From NCBI GenBank assembly GCA_947450015.1, contig CANFUB010000012.1, positions 1 through 20,075 of the forward strand: 20,075 bases of DNA, in the 5' to 3' direction. Each line of letters opens with the position of its first letter. Position 1 is the stretch's first letter. A model generated the notes under the pieces. The model was not told the origin of the DNA. It did no database searches and saw nothing but the letters and a program-made list of their open reading frames with translations. The position numbers were made by a program, and so were the translations under genes. This stretch comes from Bacteroidota bacterium. Lineage in GTDB: Bacteria > Bacteroidota > Bacteroidia > NS11-12g > UBA955. Below, one piece after another: positions 7,126-16,506 of the stretch.

Positions 7126-10100
7126 CTATAAAATTTCGAGTGTTTGTTTAATGTAATAAACCTTTCCTGAGAAATCCTTTACAGTCATCATCATAATGTA
7201 GGTACCATTCATTAATTTCTTACCTTCACTATCAAATCCTTTGAATAAAGCACCCAATTCAGTGGTTTCAAACACCTTTTCGCCCCAGCGATTAAAGAGA
7301 CTGTAAGCATAGGTTTTAACACCTCTTGCGACAATTTTCAATTCATCATTCAAGCCATCGCCATTTAAGGTTATGGCTGTAGGAATATACATTGAATAAA
7401 CATCTTTAATGCGCACCGTATGTTGTGTAACATTCGTACAACCTAGGCTATTCATAGTGGTTAGCACCACTAAGTAATCGCCCGTATCCTTGTAGGTATG
7501 CAATGGATTTGTGTTCGCATTGTCTTTTGCACCATCCCCAAAATCCCAAATATAAGTGGTATAATCAGTAGACGCATTAACAAACGTAATATCAGGATTT
7601 AAATACGTAGCATCGATTGGCGAAAAAGTAAATTTACTTAAAGGCAATTTAACAACATTGATATAGGTCGGTTTGGTTAAAGTCGACTTACATCCAGTTG
7701 CCCCAGTTGCTGTTAATGACACATCGTATACCCCGGCATAATTATAAACGTAAGATGGAGCGGCAAGCACACTCTTATCATTTGCCGAGAATACCCAAGC
7801 ATAACTTATAGCACCCGTTGTAGTATTCGCAAACTGAACCGTTTCCTTTTCGCAAACATCTGTCTTATCGGCACTAAATGCAACCACTGGTATAGGCACT
7901 ACAACAATATCAAAACTTGTTGAATCAATATTCGAACAATTATCAGACAACTGAATACTATAATGGGTATTGTTATTGGGCTTTAAATAATTGTTTTGTT
8001 TCAATGAATTAATGCCATTGATGGACCAATTGTACTGCGATGAAATACCGCCTGTAAAAGCAAGGTTTAACAATACTGAATCGCCATTACAAATAGTTGA
8101 TTTATTAATTGATTTATTAATCTTTAAAGGGGCCTTTACATCAACTGTTATCTGAATTGAATCGTAAGGTTTAGTGCAATTGTCTTTCAAACTCAATTTA
8201 TAAATTGTTTTTGATTTTGGACTAACCACTTGCTGCAATGTATTGCCGAGACCATTGTTCCATTGGTAGGCATACTGACTTGGTTTGCCACCAGAAACCG
8301 CAGGATTAAAGCTTGCAGATGCACCATAACAAATACTGGTATCTTTAAGTCCTGTAATTTTTAAAGGCGATAACACATCTATTGTAATTGAGTCGATGGC
8401 ATTGGTAGAACAATTGTCTTTCAGTGTCAGGTAATACTTGGTTTTTAGTGAAGGGCTTACGGTATTAAATTTTGCGTTCGCCAAGCTTGGTGACCAAACA
8501 TAATTATAATTTAGACTATCCCCTCCTTTTGGTGTAGCGATTAGTTGAACAGAGGTGCCTTTACAAATGGTTGAATCATTGTTTAAGGCAATTTGCATGG
8601 GCGCCCTTACTTTCACAAATACTGAATCGGCATTTGGCAAAACAGTACATGCATCTGTAGCGGTTACTTTTAGCCAAGTATTATTCGTTAAAACTATGGT
8701 CTTCGTATTACCAATCCCTAAGCCATTGTTCCAAGTATACGTATAGTTACCATTGCCACCTTTTGCGCTCGCACTTAGATTTGATGATTTGTTATAACAA
8801 ATCAAGGTATCATTGGTGAATAATTGAACAGACAAAGAATCTTTAACCGTTATTTTTATTAAAGCTGTATCGTTCATTACTGTACAAGCATCCTTTAAAA
8901 TAACTTGATAGACAGTGGTGTATTTCGGACTCACCAAATGGGCCGACTGATTGCTTAAACCATGGCTCCACACGTAAGCATAGGCACTTGCTTTTCCGCC
9001 ACTAGAAATGGTGCTCAATGGTGCCGATTGCCCCCTACAAATGGTGGAATCTTTTAAGCCTTGAATGGCCAATGCCTGCAATACATCTACCGTGATAGAA
9101 TCTGTTGCGGCATCAGAACAATTGTCAGATAGGGTTACAATGTATTTTGTTTTTGTTAATGGACTTACCGTATTGTTGGCGATTGCCGGTAGAACAGGCG
9201 TCCATTGGTATTGGTAATTTTTTATCACCCCACCAGTAGATTTTGCAGATAACAAAATACTGCTGCCTTTGCAAATTGTTGAATCATTATTGAGATTCAC
9301 AAGGAGTGCGGGATTTACTTTTATATAGACTGAGTCAAGGGCAGGCTTTACAGTACAAGCATCACTTAAGCTTACCTTAATCCATTGGCTTGCTTTTAAG
9401 ACAATGCTCTTATTGGTGCCCACACCCAACCCACTGTTCCAAGTATATGTGTAGGTACCTGTGCCACCGCTTCCTGTAGCCAACATTGCAGCGGTTTTAT
9501 TATAACAGATGAGTGTATCTGAAGTATTAATTTTCGCTACTAACGGCAACCGAACAGTTACTTTTACATACGCAGTGTCATGCCTTGGGGTGCACCCATC
9601 AGATAGAATTACACGATAAGTTGTAGTCGTTAAAGGGCTTACATTTTGTGTACTATTGTTGTTTAAACCATTGTTCCAAGTATACAAATAACTTGTGTTT
9701 TTTCCTCCAGTTGCAGAGGCTATCAAATTTACTTTTTGACCAACACAGATGGTGGTATCTTTTGAAACAGTAACCTTTAATGGTGAACGAACGGTGACAC
9801 TTACCTGAGTAGAGTCTTTCGACTTGGTGCATACATCTGTCAAGTATACTTTGTAAGTTGTAAGCGTTAATGGTTTTACAACAATTGAATCGTTATAGGC
9901 TTGGTTTTTCCAATTGAAAAAGTAATCGGTATAATAGCCACCTTTGCCATTTGCATATAGCAAGGTTGAGTTGCCATAACAGATGGTTGTATCGGCATAT
10001 GCCTTTATTGTAACTGGTTTTTTAAAGGCTGTATAATACATTTTAAATCCGCGACCTACCACCATCTGATCGGAAACATGTCGCAGTGTAATCATACTGC

Positions 10101-12348
10101 CGGCGATTGTATAATTCTTGCCAGCAAAAGGCAAAGTTGACCCCGTGAATCCACCCAATTTAGTTCCACCTGGATATTTCCCTTTATAGACATAAAGACT
10201 ATCGTAATTCAATTCATAATCGAAATCAAAAAACTTAATGCGGATAGAATCGGCTCCGGGTGCGCTTATGCGGTAGGTAGTTATCCTTTGTTCTTTGTAG
10301 GCACCTTCACCCCCATCATCATATACATAAGAAAAACATTTGTTGGTGCTATCTGTACCGCTAGCTGGCATCAGCACCGCATTACAAATATTAAAAGTCG
10401 AATCAATTTTTACGTAAGCAACTTTTGTAATACTGTCCTTGATGTTTTTAAAACAACTGGTGGCAACCAATTTAATGTTATAAGAACCAAAGCTAGAATA
10501 GGTATGACTGGTATTGTAACTGGCCGAAGTGCCCGCATCACCGAAATACCATTTTGCACTTACGGCATTGGTACTTAAATTATAAAAATTAACTGTTTTA
10601 CTACTACTGCAAACCATTGTATCGGCCATGAATGCAGCTTTCACAAATCCACTGTCGTATTTAGCGCCAACATTACATGCATACCAAGCATTGGTAACGG
10701 CAATTACTTCTTTACTACAAGATCCATACAAATCAGTTGCGGCCTTTATAGAGTAAAAACGCGCATCGGCATATTGAGAGGAAGTGGTGAGGTAAAAGGT
10801 TAAGTTGCGATAGGCAATTTGCTCAGCTTTTAAAATACCGATGCTATCTACCTTGTAAACATTGCCAGGATCGTTTGTTCCAGTGCCACCTTCACTTATT
10901 AAATAATACCACCAATTTTGTACACCGCTGTTGGTGTGTACACCACCATTATCGGCCGCACCGGCATACCAAAATGTACTTTTGTAACAACGCGGATGGT
11001 TAAATATTTTTGGATTTTGCATGTTGCGCAAACCATTGCCACTAAAAGTAATTTCTTCTCCTATTTTCCAACTGTAGCCACTTGGTTTGGCATACCTTTC
11101 AACAGAGTTTCCAAAAATATCACTGAAAGATTCGTTCAATGCACCCGATTCGTAACTATATACCAGATTTGCAGTATTTGAGGTTACGGCATGGGTAATT
11201 TCGTGTCCGCATACATCAAGTGAGGTAAGTGGCTTAAACGAATTTCCATCGCCATATGTCATGCAGACACCATTCCAGAAGGCGTTATCATAATTGCTAG
11301 AATAATGCACATAACTTACAATTTTTGCATTGTTATTATCATAGCTATTGCGATTGAATTTCGATTTATAATAATCATACGTTTTACCAGCGCCCCAATG
11401 ACAATCTGTAGCCACCTCGTCTTTTGCGGCATTTACGTTGTTCCAATTGTTATCGGCATCGGTAAAATCCACAGCCGTGCCATAATTCGTTGAGGTTTTT
11501 AAGTTGAGTGTAGTAACACCATTGCCTCGCACTGTTTCTCGCAGGCGGTAAGCACCAGGCGCAGTGCTATCTGTATTAATGTTTTGGGTACCACTGTATT
11601 TGGTACTTGCCTTGCCATTCACATTGGTAGTATGCAATTTATTTTCTCTTGCAATGATACTTCCATCGACTGCACTGATGTAAATATTTTCGCCAATCAA
11701 GGGCTCGTTGGCGTATACTTGGAACTGATAAGACAAATAGAAAACAGGTTGATTGAAATTTAAATCTTTTGGGCAATACATGGGCTCGCCTTTTGGCAAC
11801 CATGTTGCGTTAGGATTCTCTCTAATCTCTTTTAGCATGGCTTCTTCTTCTGGTATTTGCCATTTATAAACTTTAGCCTTGATGGTATCGAGTGCAATAG
11901 AAAGACAGGCATTTGCATCTAATACCTGTTGTTCATTACTATTGATATAAAAAATTTCCCCATTAAAAGACATTAATTTTTCGTCTTTCAAATGAGCAAT
12001 CAACACACCACCAACAATCGGCACACCATTGTATAACTGCTGATATCGCAAATGGGTATAGCCTAATTCATCTTTGTCTGCTCTTAAAAGTTTAAGTGTG
12101 TAAGGACTTTGGAGATGGTATATTTTTTTCAGATATGTTGGGATTGCCTCTGTTTGCAATGCCATCGGCACCTTGAATTCGGCATACTGAATATTGCCAG
12201 TGATGGCATTTATTCTTACAACTGTTGCGCCCCATAGTTTATTGGCAGCCTCAACACCTTCATACACCTGGGCTTTTGAAGTTAAGAATGTTGTAAATAA
12301 TAAAAGAAAGAAAAGCCTTAGATTTTTTAAATCATTAAATTTCCTCAT
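7126..12348 (-). CDS. Secreted M4 (thermolysin-family) metallopeptidase with CUB-like, Ig-like and PKD domains and T9SS type B sorting domain
   Basis: A 1740-aa zinc protease with signal peptide (cleavage near A26) and FTP/PepSY-type propeptide (about 35-235). The M4 catalytic domain (about 245-565) has H382-E-I-T-H386 and E406 (GALNESFSD) for zinc, E383 as catalytic base, and D466-NGGV-H471 equivalent to thermolysin D226/H231, so it should be active. After it come a PKD domain (about 575-648), a CUB-like domain (about 655-775), nine Ig-like repeats of 74-79 residues (780-1483, most with a Cys pair as in STICKG...DNC), two PKD domains (1485-1648; WDFGDG at 1601-1606) and a gliding-motility/CHU_C sorting domain (1650-1740; LNGDGLNDELKI, LFNRWGEKVFE). 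It is therefore expected to be exported by Sec, then by T9SS to the surface. The catalytic part is ordinary; the tail is unusually long. It starts 127 nt after a terminator, so it probably has its own promoter. Confidence 0.96.
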   Translation of the reverse strand: MRKFNDLKNLRLFFLLLFTTFLTSKAQVYEGVEAANKLWGATVVRINAITGNIQYAEFKVPMALQTEAIPTYLKKIYHLQSPYTLKLLRADKDELGYTHLRYQQLYNGVPIVGGVLIAHLKDEKLMSFNGEIFYINSNEQQVLDANACLSIALDTIKAKVYKWQIPEEEAMLKEIRENPNATWLPKGEPMYCPKDLNFNQPVFYLSYQFQVYANEPLIGENIYISAVDGSIIARENKLHTTNVNGKASTKYSGTQNINTDSTAPGAYRLRETVRGNGVTTLNLKTSTNYGTAVDFTDADNNWNNVNAAKDEVATDCHWGAGKTYDYYKSKFNRNSYDNNNAKIVSYVHYSSNYDNAFWNGVCMTYGDGNSFKPLTSLDVCGHEITHAVTSNTANLVYSYESGALNESFSDIFGNSVERYAKPSGYSWKIGEEITFSGNGLRNMQNPKIFNHPRCYKSTFWYAGAADNGGVHTNSGVQNWWYYLISEGGTGTNDPGNVYKVDSIGILKAEQIAYRNLTFYLTTSSQYADARFYSIKAATDLYGSCSKEVIAVTNAWYACNVGAKYDSGFVKAAFMADTMVCSSSKTVNFYNLSTNAVSAKWYFGDAGTSASYNTSHTYSSFGSYNIKLVATSCFKNIKDSITKVAYVKIDSTFNICNAVLMPASGTDSTNKCFSYVYDDGGEGAYKEQRITTYRISAPGADSIRIKFFDFDYELNYDSLYVYKGKYPGGTKLGGFTGSTLPFAGKNYTIAGSMITLRHVSDQMVVGRGFKMYYTAFKKPVTIKAYADTTICYGNSTLLYANGKGGYYTDYFFNWKNQAYNDSIVVKPLTLTTYKVYLTDVCTKSKDSTQVSVTVRSPLKVTVSKDTTICVGQKVNLIASATGGKNTSYLYTWNNGLNNNSTQNVSPLTTTTYRVILSDGCTPRHDTAYVKVTVRLPLVAKINTSDTLICYNKTAAMLATGSGGTGTYTYTWNSGLGVGTNKSIVLKASQWIKVSLSDACTVKPALDSVYIKVNPALLVNLNNDSTICKGSSILLSAKSTGGVIKNYQYQWTPVLPAIANNTVSPLTKTKYIVTLSDNCSDAATDSITVDVLQALAIQGLKDSTICRGQSAPLSTISSGGKASAYAYVWSHGLSNQSAHLVSPKYTTVYQVILKDACTVMNDTALIKITVKDSLSVQLFTNDTLICYNKSSNLSASAKGGNGNYTYTWNNGLGIGNTKTIVLTNNTWLKVTATDACTVLPNADSVFVKVRAPMQIALNNDSTICKGTSVQLIATPKGGDSLNYNYVWSPSLANAKFNTVSPSLKTKYYLTLKDNCSTNAIDSITIDVLSPLKITGLKDTSICYGASASFNPAVSGGKPSQYAYQWNNGLGNTLQQVVSPKSKTIYKLSLKDNCTKPYDSIQITVDVKAPLKINKSINKSTICNGDSVLLNLAFTGGISSQYNWSINGINSLKQNNYLKPNNNTHYSIQLSDNCSNIDSTSFDIVVVPIPVVAFSADKTDVCEKETVQFANTTTGAISYAWVFSANDKSVLAAPSYVYNYAGVYDVSLTATGATGCKSTLTKPTYINVVKLPLSKFTFSPIDATYLNPDITFVNASTDYTTYIWDFGDGAKDNANTNPLHTYKDTGDYLVVLTTMNSLGCTNVTQHTVRIKDVYSMYIPTAITLNGDGLNDELKIVARGVKTYAYSLFNRWGEKVFETTELGALFKGFDSEGKKLMNGTYIMMMTVKDFSGKVYYIKQTLEIL
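8128..9543 (-). repeat. Tandem duplication of a three-domain block in the protease (2 x 708 bp)
   Basis: Ig-like repeats 3-4-5 (residues 936-1171) and 6-7-8 (1172-1407) match one-to-one at an exact period of 236 residues. Repeat 3 pairs with 6 (DTLICYNK, YTYTWN, GLG, DACTV), repeat 4 with 7 (NNDSTICKG, NTVSP, TKY, DSIT), and repeat 5 with 8 (GLKD, SGGK, YAY). Neighbouring repeats within each triplet are less alike, so a triplet was duplicated as a unit and has since diverged. Confidence 0.75.
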
Positions 12349-12470
12349 AGTTTAAATAGTGTTTCGTGCGCAATTTAAGGAAATCCTCACTATTCCTAAA
12401 GTATTGACAAAAATCAAAACCTTCAGTCCCTAATTATCAATTACTTACAAATAGATTGTTTTTCAAATCA

Positions 12471-12514
12471 CAAAAACGCCCTGTTACAATTACAAGTATT
12501 TGAAACAGGGCGTT
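12471..12514 (-). terminator. Strong terminator of the PKD-protein gene
   Basis: A perfect 11-bp stem: AACGCCCTGTT (12475-12485) with AACAGGGCGTT (12504-12514) around an 18-nt loop. On the minus strand it is followed by TTTTTG. It begins 29 bp after the stop of the 467-aa PKD gene and separates it from the protease gene. Confidence 0.85.
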
Positions 12515-12543
12515 AAATGTATAAATGCAATATTAATTGGCAA

Positions 12544-13947
12544 TTACTCGACCAAGAACTTCAGTGATTGTCCTTGATTGGTCCGAATGAAATAAAGTCC
12601 ATTTGCCCAATTGGACACATCGATGCTTTGCTCTTCACCAGCAATTAAATTTGCACTTGAAACAATTTCTCCCAACACATTATAGATGGTGACATATGTA
12701 TTTACAGCACTTAAAACTTTTAAATATTGTTGTGCAGGATTGGGATACACTTTGAATGCTTCATCGGACTTCAATACTATTTTCTTTACATCTGTTGTGC
12801 GATCGACCACTGTTAGCGTGAAAGCTTTTCTTTTTAGATACCCCAAGGAATCTATTTTAAATGAAACCCTATCTGTGTCGGAGCAATTCTTAATTGTATC
12901 GGTTGCAACATACGTAATTGTGTAGCGACCAGGACCCGCATAGGTATGCACAGGAGCCACTTGTGTTGAAGTACCTCCATCGCCAAAGTCCCAATGGTGC
13001 TTGGTAATATTACCGCTCGAGTAATTGTATAAGGTACCCGAAAACGGTTTGGTTGAATCGCCATCGAGTTGGATGGCAGCTTTCACCAAACACAAATTAC
13101 AGCCTCTTAAATCAATGTATTGCATCACAGTGTCAATATTTTTTCTACCCAAAGCACTATCGTAATAGTGCACCCATTGCATCATAAAATACATATTGTT
13201 ACCGGGGTAAGTATGGGTTATATTTCTACCTGAGCCATAATTTCCATCTCCAAACTGCCATTCCACTGAATCAATCCTATATTTTGTAGAATCGTGAAAC
13301 GTAACAGTTCGACAATTCACAGAATCGACACTATAGGTAAACCTTGCAAACAACTTTTTAGTCATTATAATTTGTGTGATAGAATCATAACAATTTTTGG
13401 CAGCAAGCGAGTCGTAATAACTGACCCTAAGTTTTACATAAAAGTAACCTGCTGATGGAAATGTGTGTACTGGATTTTTTAAGCTTGAACCGCCATTGCC
13501 CGTGTATCCAAAATCCCATGTGGAGTTATAATGGCCAGGAGCAAGGGTCATGTTTTCGAATTTAATTTTATTGTATTTTAATAAATCGGGTTGATATCCA
13601 AAATAAGCTTGTATGTCACAATCGTTACAATTAATGGTGATTTGCAGCTCTGCACTGTCATTGTAATCGCCTTGGGAACTATCATTCGTAAAAATTACTA
13701 AGAGTACTCTGTAGGTGCCATTCGATTTGAATTGATGCGTATTCGACCCTGTGTAACCATACGACCCATCTCCAAAGTCCCATAAATATCGATCGATACT
13801 GACCGTGCCCGATGAAGAATCGACCAATGTAACGGTACGGCAATTAATTGCGTAACTAAATTTTGCATTCAATGCTTTAGAAAACATAGAAGTGCTAGTA
13901 AGCAGAAATAAAGTTGCGATAGCGGTTTTTAGTATATTATTTTTCAT
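12544..13947 (-). CDS. Secreted four-PKD-domain protein with T9SS type A sorting domain
   Basis: A 467-aa protein with signal peptide (about 1-25) and four PKD beta-sandwich domains, marked by WDFGDG at 56-61, WDFGYTG at 144-150, WQFGDG at 230-235 and WDFGDG at 319-324. The C-terminal domain (about 393-467) is a T9SS type A sorting signal (FKVYPNPA, IYNVLGEIV, NGLYFIR). Domains 1-2 and 3-4 form two similar pairs: the NCRTVT motif recurs at 35 and 211, and a CxxC at C107/C110 and C283/C286, both 176 residues apart. No enzymatic domain is visible; a binding or structural surface role is likely. It lies 94 bp after the 807-aa cargo gene with no terminator between them, so they may share a transcript; its own terminator follows. 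Confidence 0.93.
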   Translation of the reverse strand: MKNNILKTAIATLFLLTSTSMFSKALNAKFSYAINCRTVTLVDSSSGTVSIDRYLWDFGDGSYGYTGSNTHQFKSNGTYRVLLVIFTNDSSQGDYNDSAELQITINCNDCDIQAYFGYQPDLLKYNKIKFENMTLAPGHYNSTWDFGYTGNGGSSLKNPVHTFPSAGYFYVKLRVSYYDSLAAKNCYDSITQIIMTKKLFARFTYSVDSVNCRTVTFHDSTKYRIDSVEWQFGDGNYGSGRNITHTYPGNNMYFMMQWVHYYDSALGRKNIDTVMQYIDLRGCNLCLVKAAIQLDGDSTKPFSGTLYNYSSGNITKHHWDFGDGGTSTQVAPVHTYAGPGRYTITYVATDTIKNCSDTDRVSFKIDSLGYLKRKAFTLTVVDRTTDVKKIVLKSDEAFKVYPNPAQQYLKVLSAVNTYVTIYNVLGEIVSSANLIAGEEQSIDVSNWANGLYFIRTNQGQSLKFLVE

Positions 13948-14041
13948 ATGATGAATAAGTTACAAATTAAAGACGATACTTTCAACAGAATGGTTGCTTT
14001 ATTACCAATTTTTTACAATCCTAAACATCATTATTAAAGAA

Positions 14042-16465
14042 CTATTGAACAATCAATTTTACACCTTTACCTTCAGCATTCACAACTAAATAGACGCCCT
14101 TAGCCCATTGCATTATATCTATTATTTTTGATTCAAAAGCTTTCAAATAAATGGTTCCAATTAAGGCGCCTTTGGCATCATAGATGGCCAAATTTTGTTC
14201 AACACTTTCTAAATTTCTAAAAGTAAAATCCTGTTGGGTTGGATTGGGAAAAATCTGTAAGGCGTTTAAGGCAGTAGGGACGTTTTGAACTGTACCAGGC
14301 AAATCTAATTTCACCATACTGACAACCGCATAATTTGTAATAACAGGATCGTTGTAATCAAAAAAGATGCTGGCCTTGTTGCGTATGCTATCGCCAACTT
14401 TTAGGTCGCCACGCAACTTTGCATCAAATACAATGTATCCTTTGCTCGCCTTTTCATCGGTTGTTTTCGGGGCTAAATTTATGTTTTCAAACACCCATTT
14501 TACAATATTAGTACCTGGTTGAATGCTCATGGTATATGGATGACTGCTGCCTACCATTTTATATTCATAAGCAGGTAATTTTGAATTAATGGTATCTATC
14601 ACTGTGACCCTACGAGCAACATCATTGCCTTCGTTTTGAAAGTCGATAAAGTAACGAATGGTTTTCATGGATTTAGTTATTTTTCCTTCAGGCAAACTGC
14701 GCTTGGCATTGGGATCGTAACTATATACCATGCGTTGTAAAATGCTATCCTTATTATCTAAGCTATCCTCTCCTACAACAGGACTTAAACTTGCATAATG
14801 CCTTACTTTGTCGCCAATTTTAAATTTACCAAATGGATACACCACTTTTAATTTGATAGTATTTAATGCTCCATAATTGAATATTAAATTCTGAAAAACA
14901 TAAGTGCGACCAACCTTAAAACTATAGTTAGGTGAAGTACCCCAAAGTGTGGTATTTGAATCTAAAGTTACACTTATTTCGCCATCATTATAGTTTGCAA
15001 AATTGCAGTCGTTGTTCTCTACATTAAGCACTATTTCAACCGTATCATCTATGCGCGAGACTGGTCGATAGATGGAGCGCAAAACCAAATTCGTATTAAA
15101 TTTCGAGGGCCTTATCAATGGGAATAGAAGCGAATCTACTGAGGTTCCTGATTTCAGATTATTACTCACCAAATTTCCGCTATAACCTGCACGCAGACAT
15201 GAATCAGTGGTCGGAACGCCAATCATTCTATAGGTTACATTATTATTATCAGGTACAATGTCCTTGAAATACCCCCTAGTTTGAGTGGTCAAAGTGTAGC
15301 CTTCATTTAAATTCTGAAAGCTAGTATTATCAAAAGCTGTATCAATTCCATCGTATTTATCATTCTTATTTCTATCCCAAAAACAGCGACCAACAATGGT
15401 ATCAAATCCAATTGGATTTAAGGAATCTGTGTTCACTTGAACAATGTAATTATAGATAATCCCATTTACTTTTATCTGTGTTGTGCCATGGTAATACAAA
15501 CCTAAGGCAGTCTTAACAAATGAAATTTTATTGGTATCAGTAAATTGATTTGTAAAACCATATTCAATTTTTTTAGTATTATCAGTACTCAACACTCTGC
15601 TGGCACCTCTTCCCAAGGCTGCTATATATACTTTGTTTTTAAATGACACAAGAGACAATCGCTTATTGTTAACAGGCACCAATATGGAATCCTTAAGTAA
15701 ACCATTTGAAAAAAGATAGAGTCTATCTGCAATGCTAGCGTACAAAATAGAACCATTGAGTGCAATCGAGGTAAATGTTTTTTTCTCTTTATTTTGATAA
15801 TAGATCGACCATGTTGAAGGGGCTACGTGTTTCAGAATTTTATCGCCATAGGCTAAGTAAAGTGTATCTGCGTTTAAATCGCCTGTCCCAAAATAATGCC
15901 CATCGTTGACATAGCTAGCAGGAAAGCCAGCATTTGAAAAAGTAGACCCATTGTACACTGCAACACCGGGCATTTTTGTAGTATTGTTAATCGAGTCAAA
16001 ACCGCCTATGAAATACAATTTGTTTTTAAACTTAATGACATTCGAAGGCACATTAAAAACGACATCTTTAAAGGTTCCTATTAATTTTCTAGTTCCACTT
16101 ATTTCAAAAAAGCCATAGGTTCCTAAATTATAGTCAAAGCCAGTGATATAAAATTTATTGTAAAGGATGGCACAAGAACTATAACTAAACGAATAAAAAC
16201 CTGCCACTTTTGCGTATTGCGACCAAGACTTAGTAGCCACCGACCATTTGTTAACCACAGTAGTATCTAAATTGATGCTCGTAACTGCATACACATTGCC
16301 AAGCGAATCGGTACAACTGCAGTTCACGCGGTTTTTAAGTCCACTTTCTAAGGGCGAAACTGGTGATTGGGCATGGACGTTTTGCCAAGTGTTAAAAAAC
16401 AAAAAAAGTAAAAAGACGGAAGTCCATTTACTTAATGAAGCAAATTTTGTGATGTGTGATTGCAT
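14042..16465 (-). CDS. Secreted propeller-like T9SS type A cargo protein
   Basis: An 807-aa protein with signal peptide (cleavage near A32, VHA-Q). Residues about 50-345 contain recurring blade-like units such as FKNKLYFIGGFD and FKNKVYIAALG, suggesting a Kelch-like beta-propeller. Residues about 355-420 are SdrD-B-like with a Ca-loop-like DRNKNDKYDGID. A region at about 455-580 precedes a module (about 583-715: YSYDPNAKRS, RYFIDFQNEGND, ASIFFDYNDP) typical of Bacteroidetes T9SS cargos, which I recall as a DUF11/DUF7619-type repeat. The C-terminus (about 733-807: LQIFPNPTQQDF, WAKGVYLV) is a type A sorting domain. The gene starts 41 bp after the anti-sigma/barrel gene and could be cotranscribed with it. 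No catalytic motif is seen; a surface binding role is inference. Confidence 0.92.
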   Translation of the reverse strand: MQSHITKFASLSKWTSVFLLFLFFNTWQNVHAQSPVSPLESGLKNRVNCSCTDSLGNVYAVTSINLDTTVVNKWSVATKSWSQYAKVAGFYSFSYSSCAILYNKFYITGFDYNLGTYGFFEISGTRKLIGTFKDVVFNVPSNVIKFKNKLYFIGGFDSINNTTKMPGVAVYNGSTFSNAGFPASYVNDGHYFGTGDLNADTLYLAYGDKILKHVAPSTWSIYYQNKEKKTFTSIALNGSILYASIADRLYLFSNGLLKDSILVPVNNKRLSLVSFKNKVYIAALGRGASRVLSTDNTKKIEYGFTNQFTDTNKISFVKTALGLYYHGTTQIKVNGIIYNYIVQVNTDSLNPIGFDTIVGRCFWDRNKNDKYDGIDTAFDNTSFQNLNEGYTLTTQTRGYFKDIVPDNNNVTYRMIGVPTTDSCLRAGYSGNLVSNNLKSGTSVDSLLFPLIRPSKFNTNLVLRSIYRPVSRIDDTVEIVLNVENNDCNFANYNDGEISVTLDSNTTLWGTSPNYSFKVGRTYVFQNLIFNYGALNTIKLKVVYPFGKFKIGDKVRHYASLSPVVGEDSLDNKDSILQRMVYSYDPNAKRSLPEGKITKSMKTIRYFIDFQNEGNDVARRVTVIDTINSKLPAYEYKMVGSSHPYTMSIQPGTNIVKWVFENINLAPKTTDEKASKGYIVFDAKLRGDLKVGDSIRNKASIFFDYNDPVITNYAVVSMVKLDLPGTVQNVPTALNALQIFPNPTQQDFTFRNLESVEQNLAIYDAKGALIGTIYLKAFESKIIDIMQWAKGVYLVVNAEGKGVKLIVQ

Positions 16466-16506
16466 ATTTTATCGGTGTGATTGTTGATTGATATTGTGTA
16501 AAAATT

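Noticed and set aside
7100..7130. Terminator directly after the protease stop (ATAG-GTTTT-CTAT followed by T-run)
   Set aside because: The stem is only 4 AT-rich base pairs; too weak to call despite the T-run. The hairpin near 6650 is stronger.
10288..11493. Several plus-strand open frames of 60-100 codons
   Set aside because: They are antisense to the conserved M4 catalytic, PKD and CUB-like region, which is coding on the minus strand.
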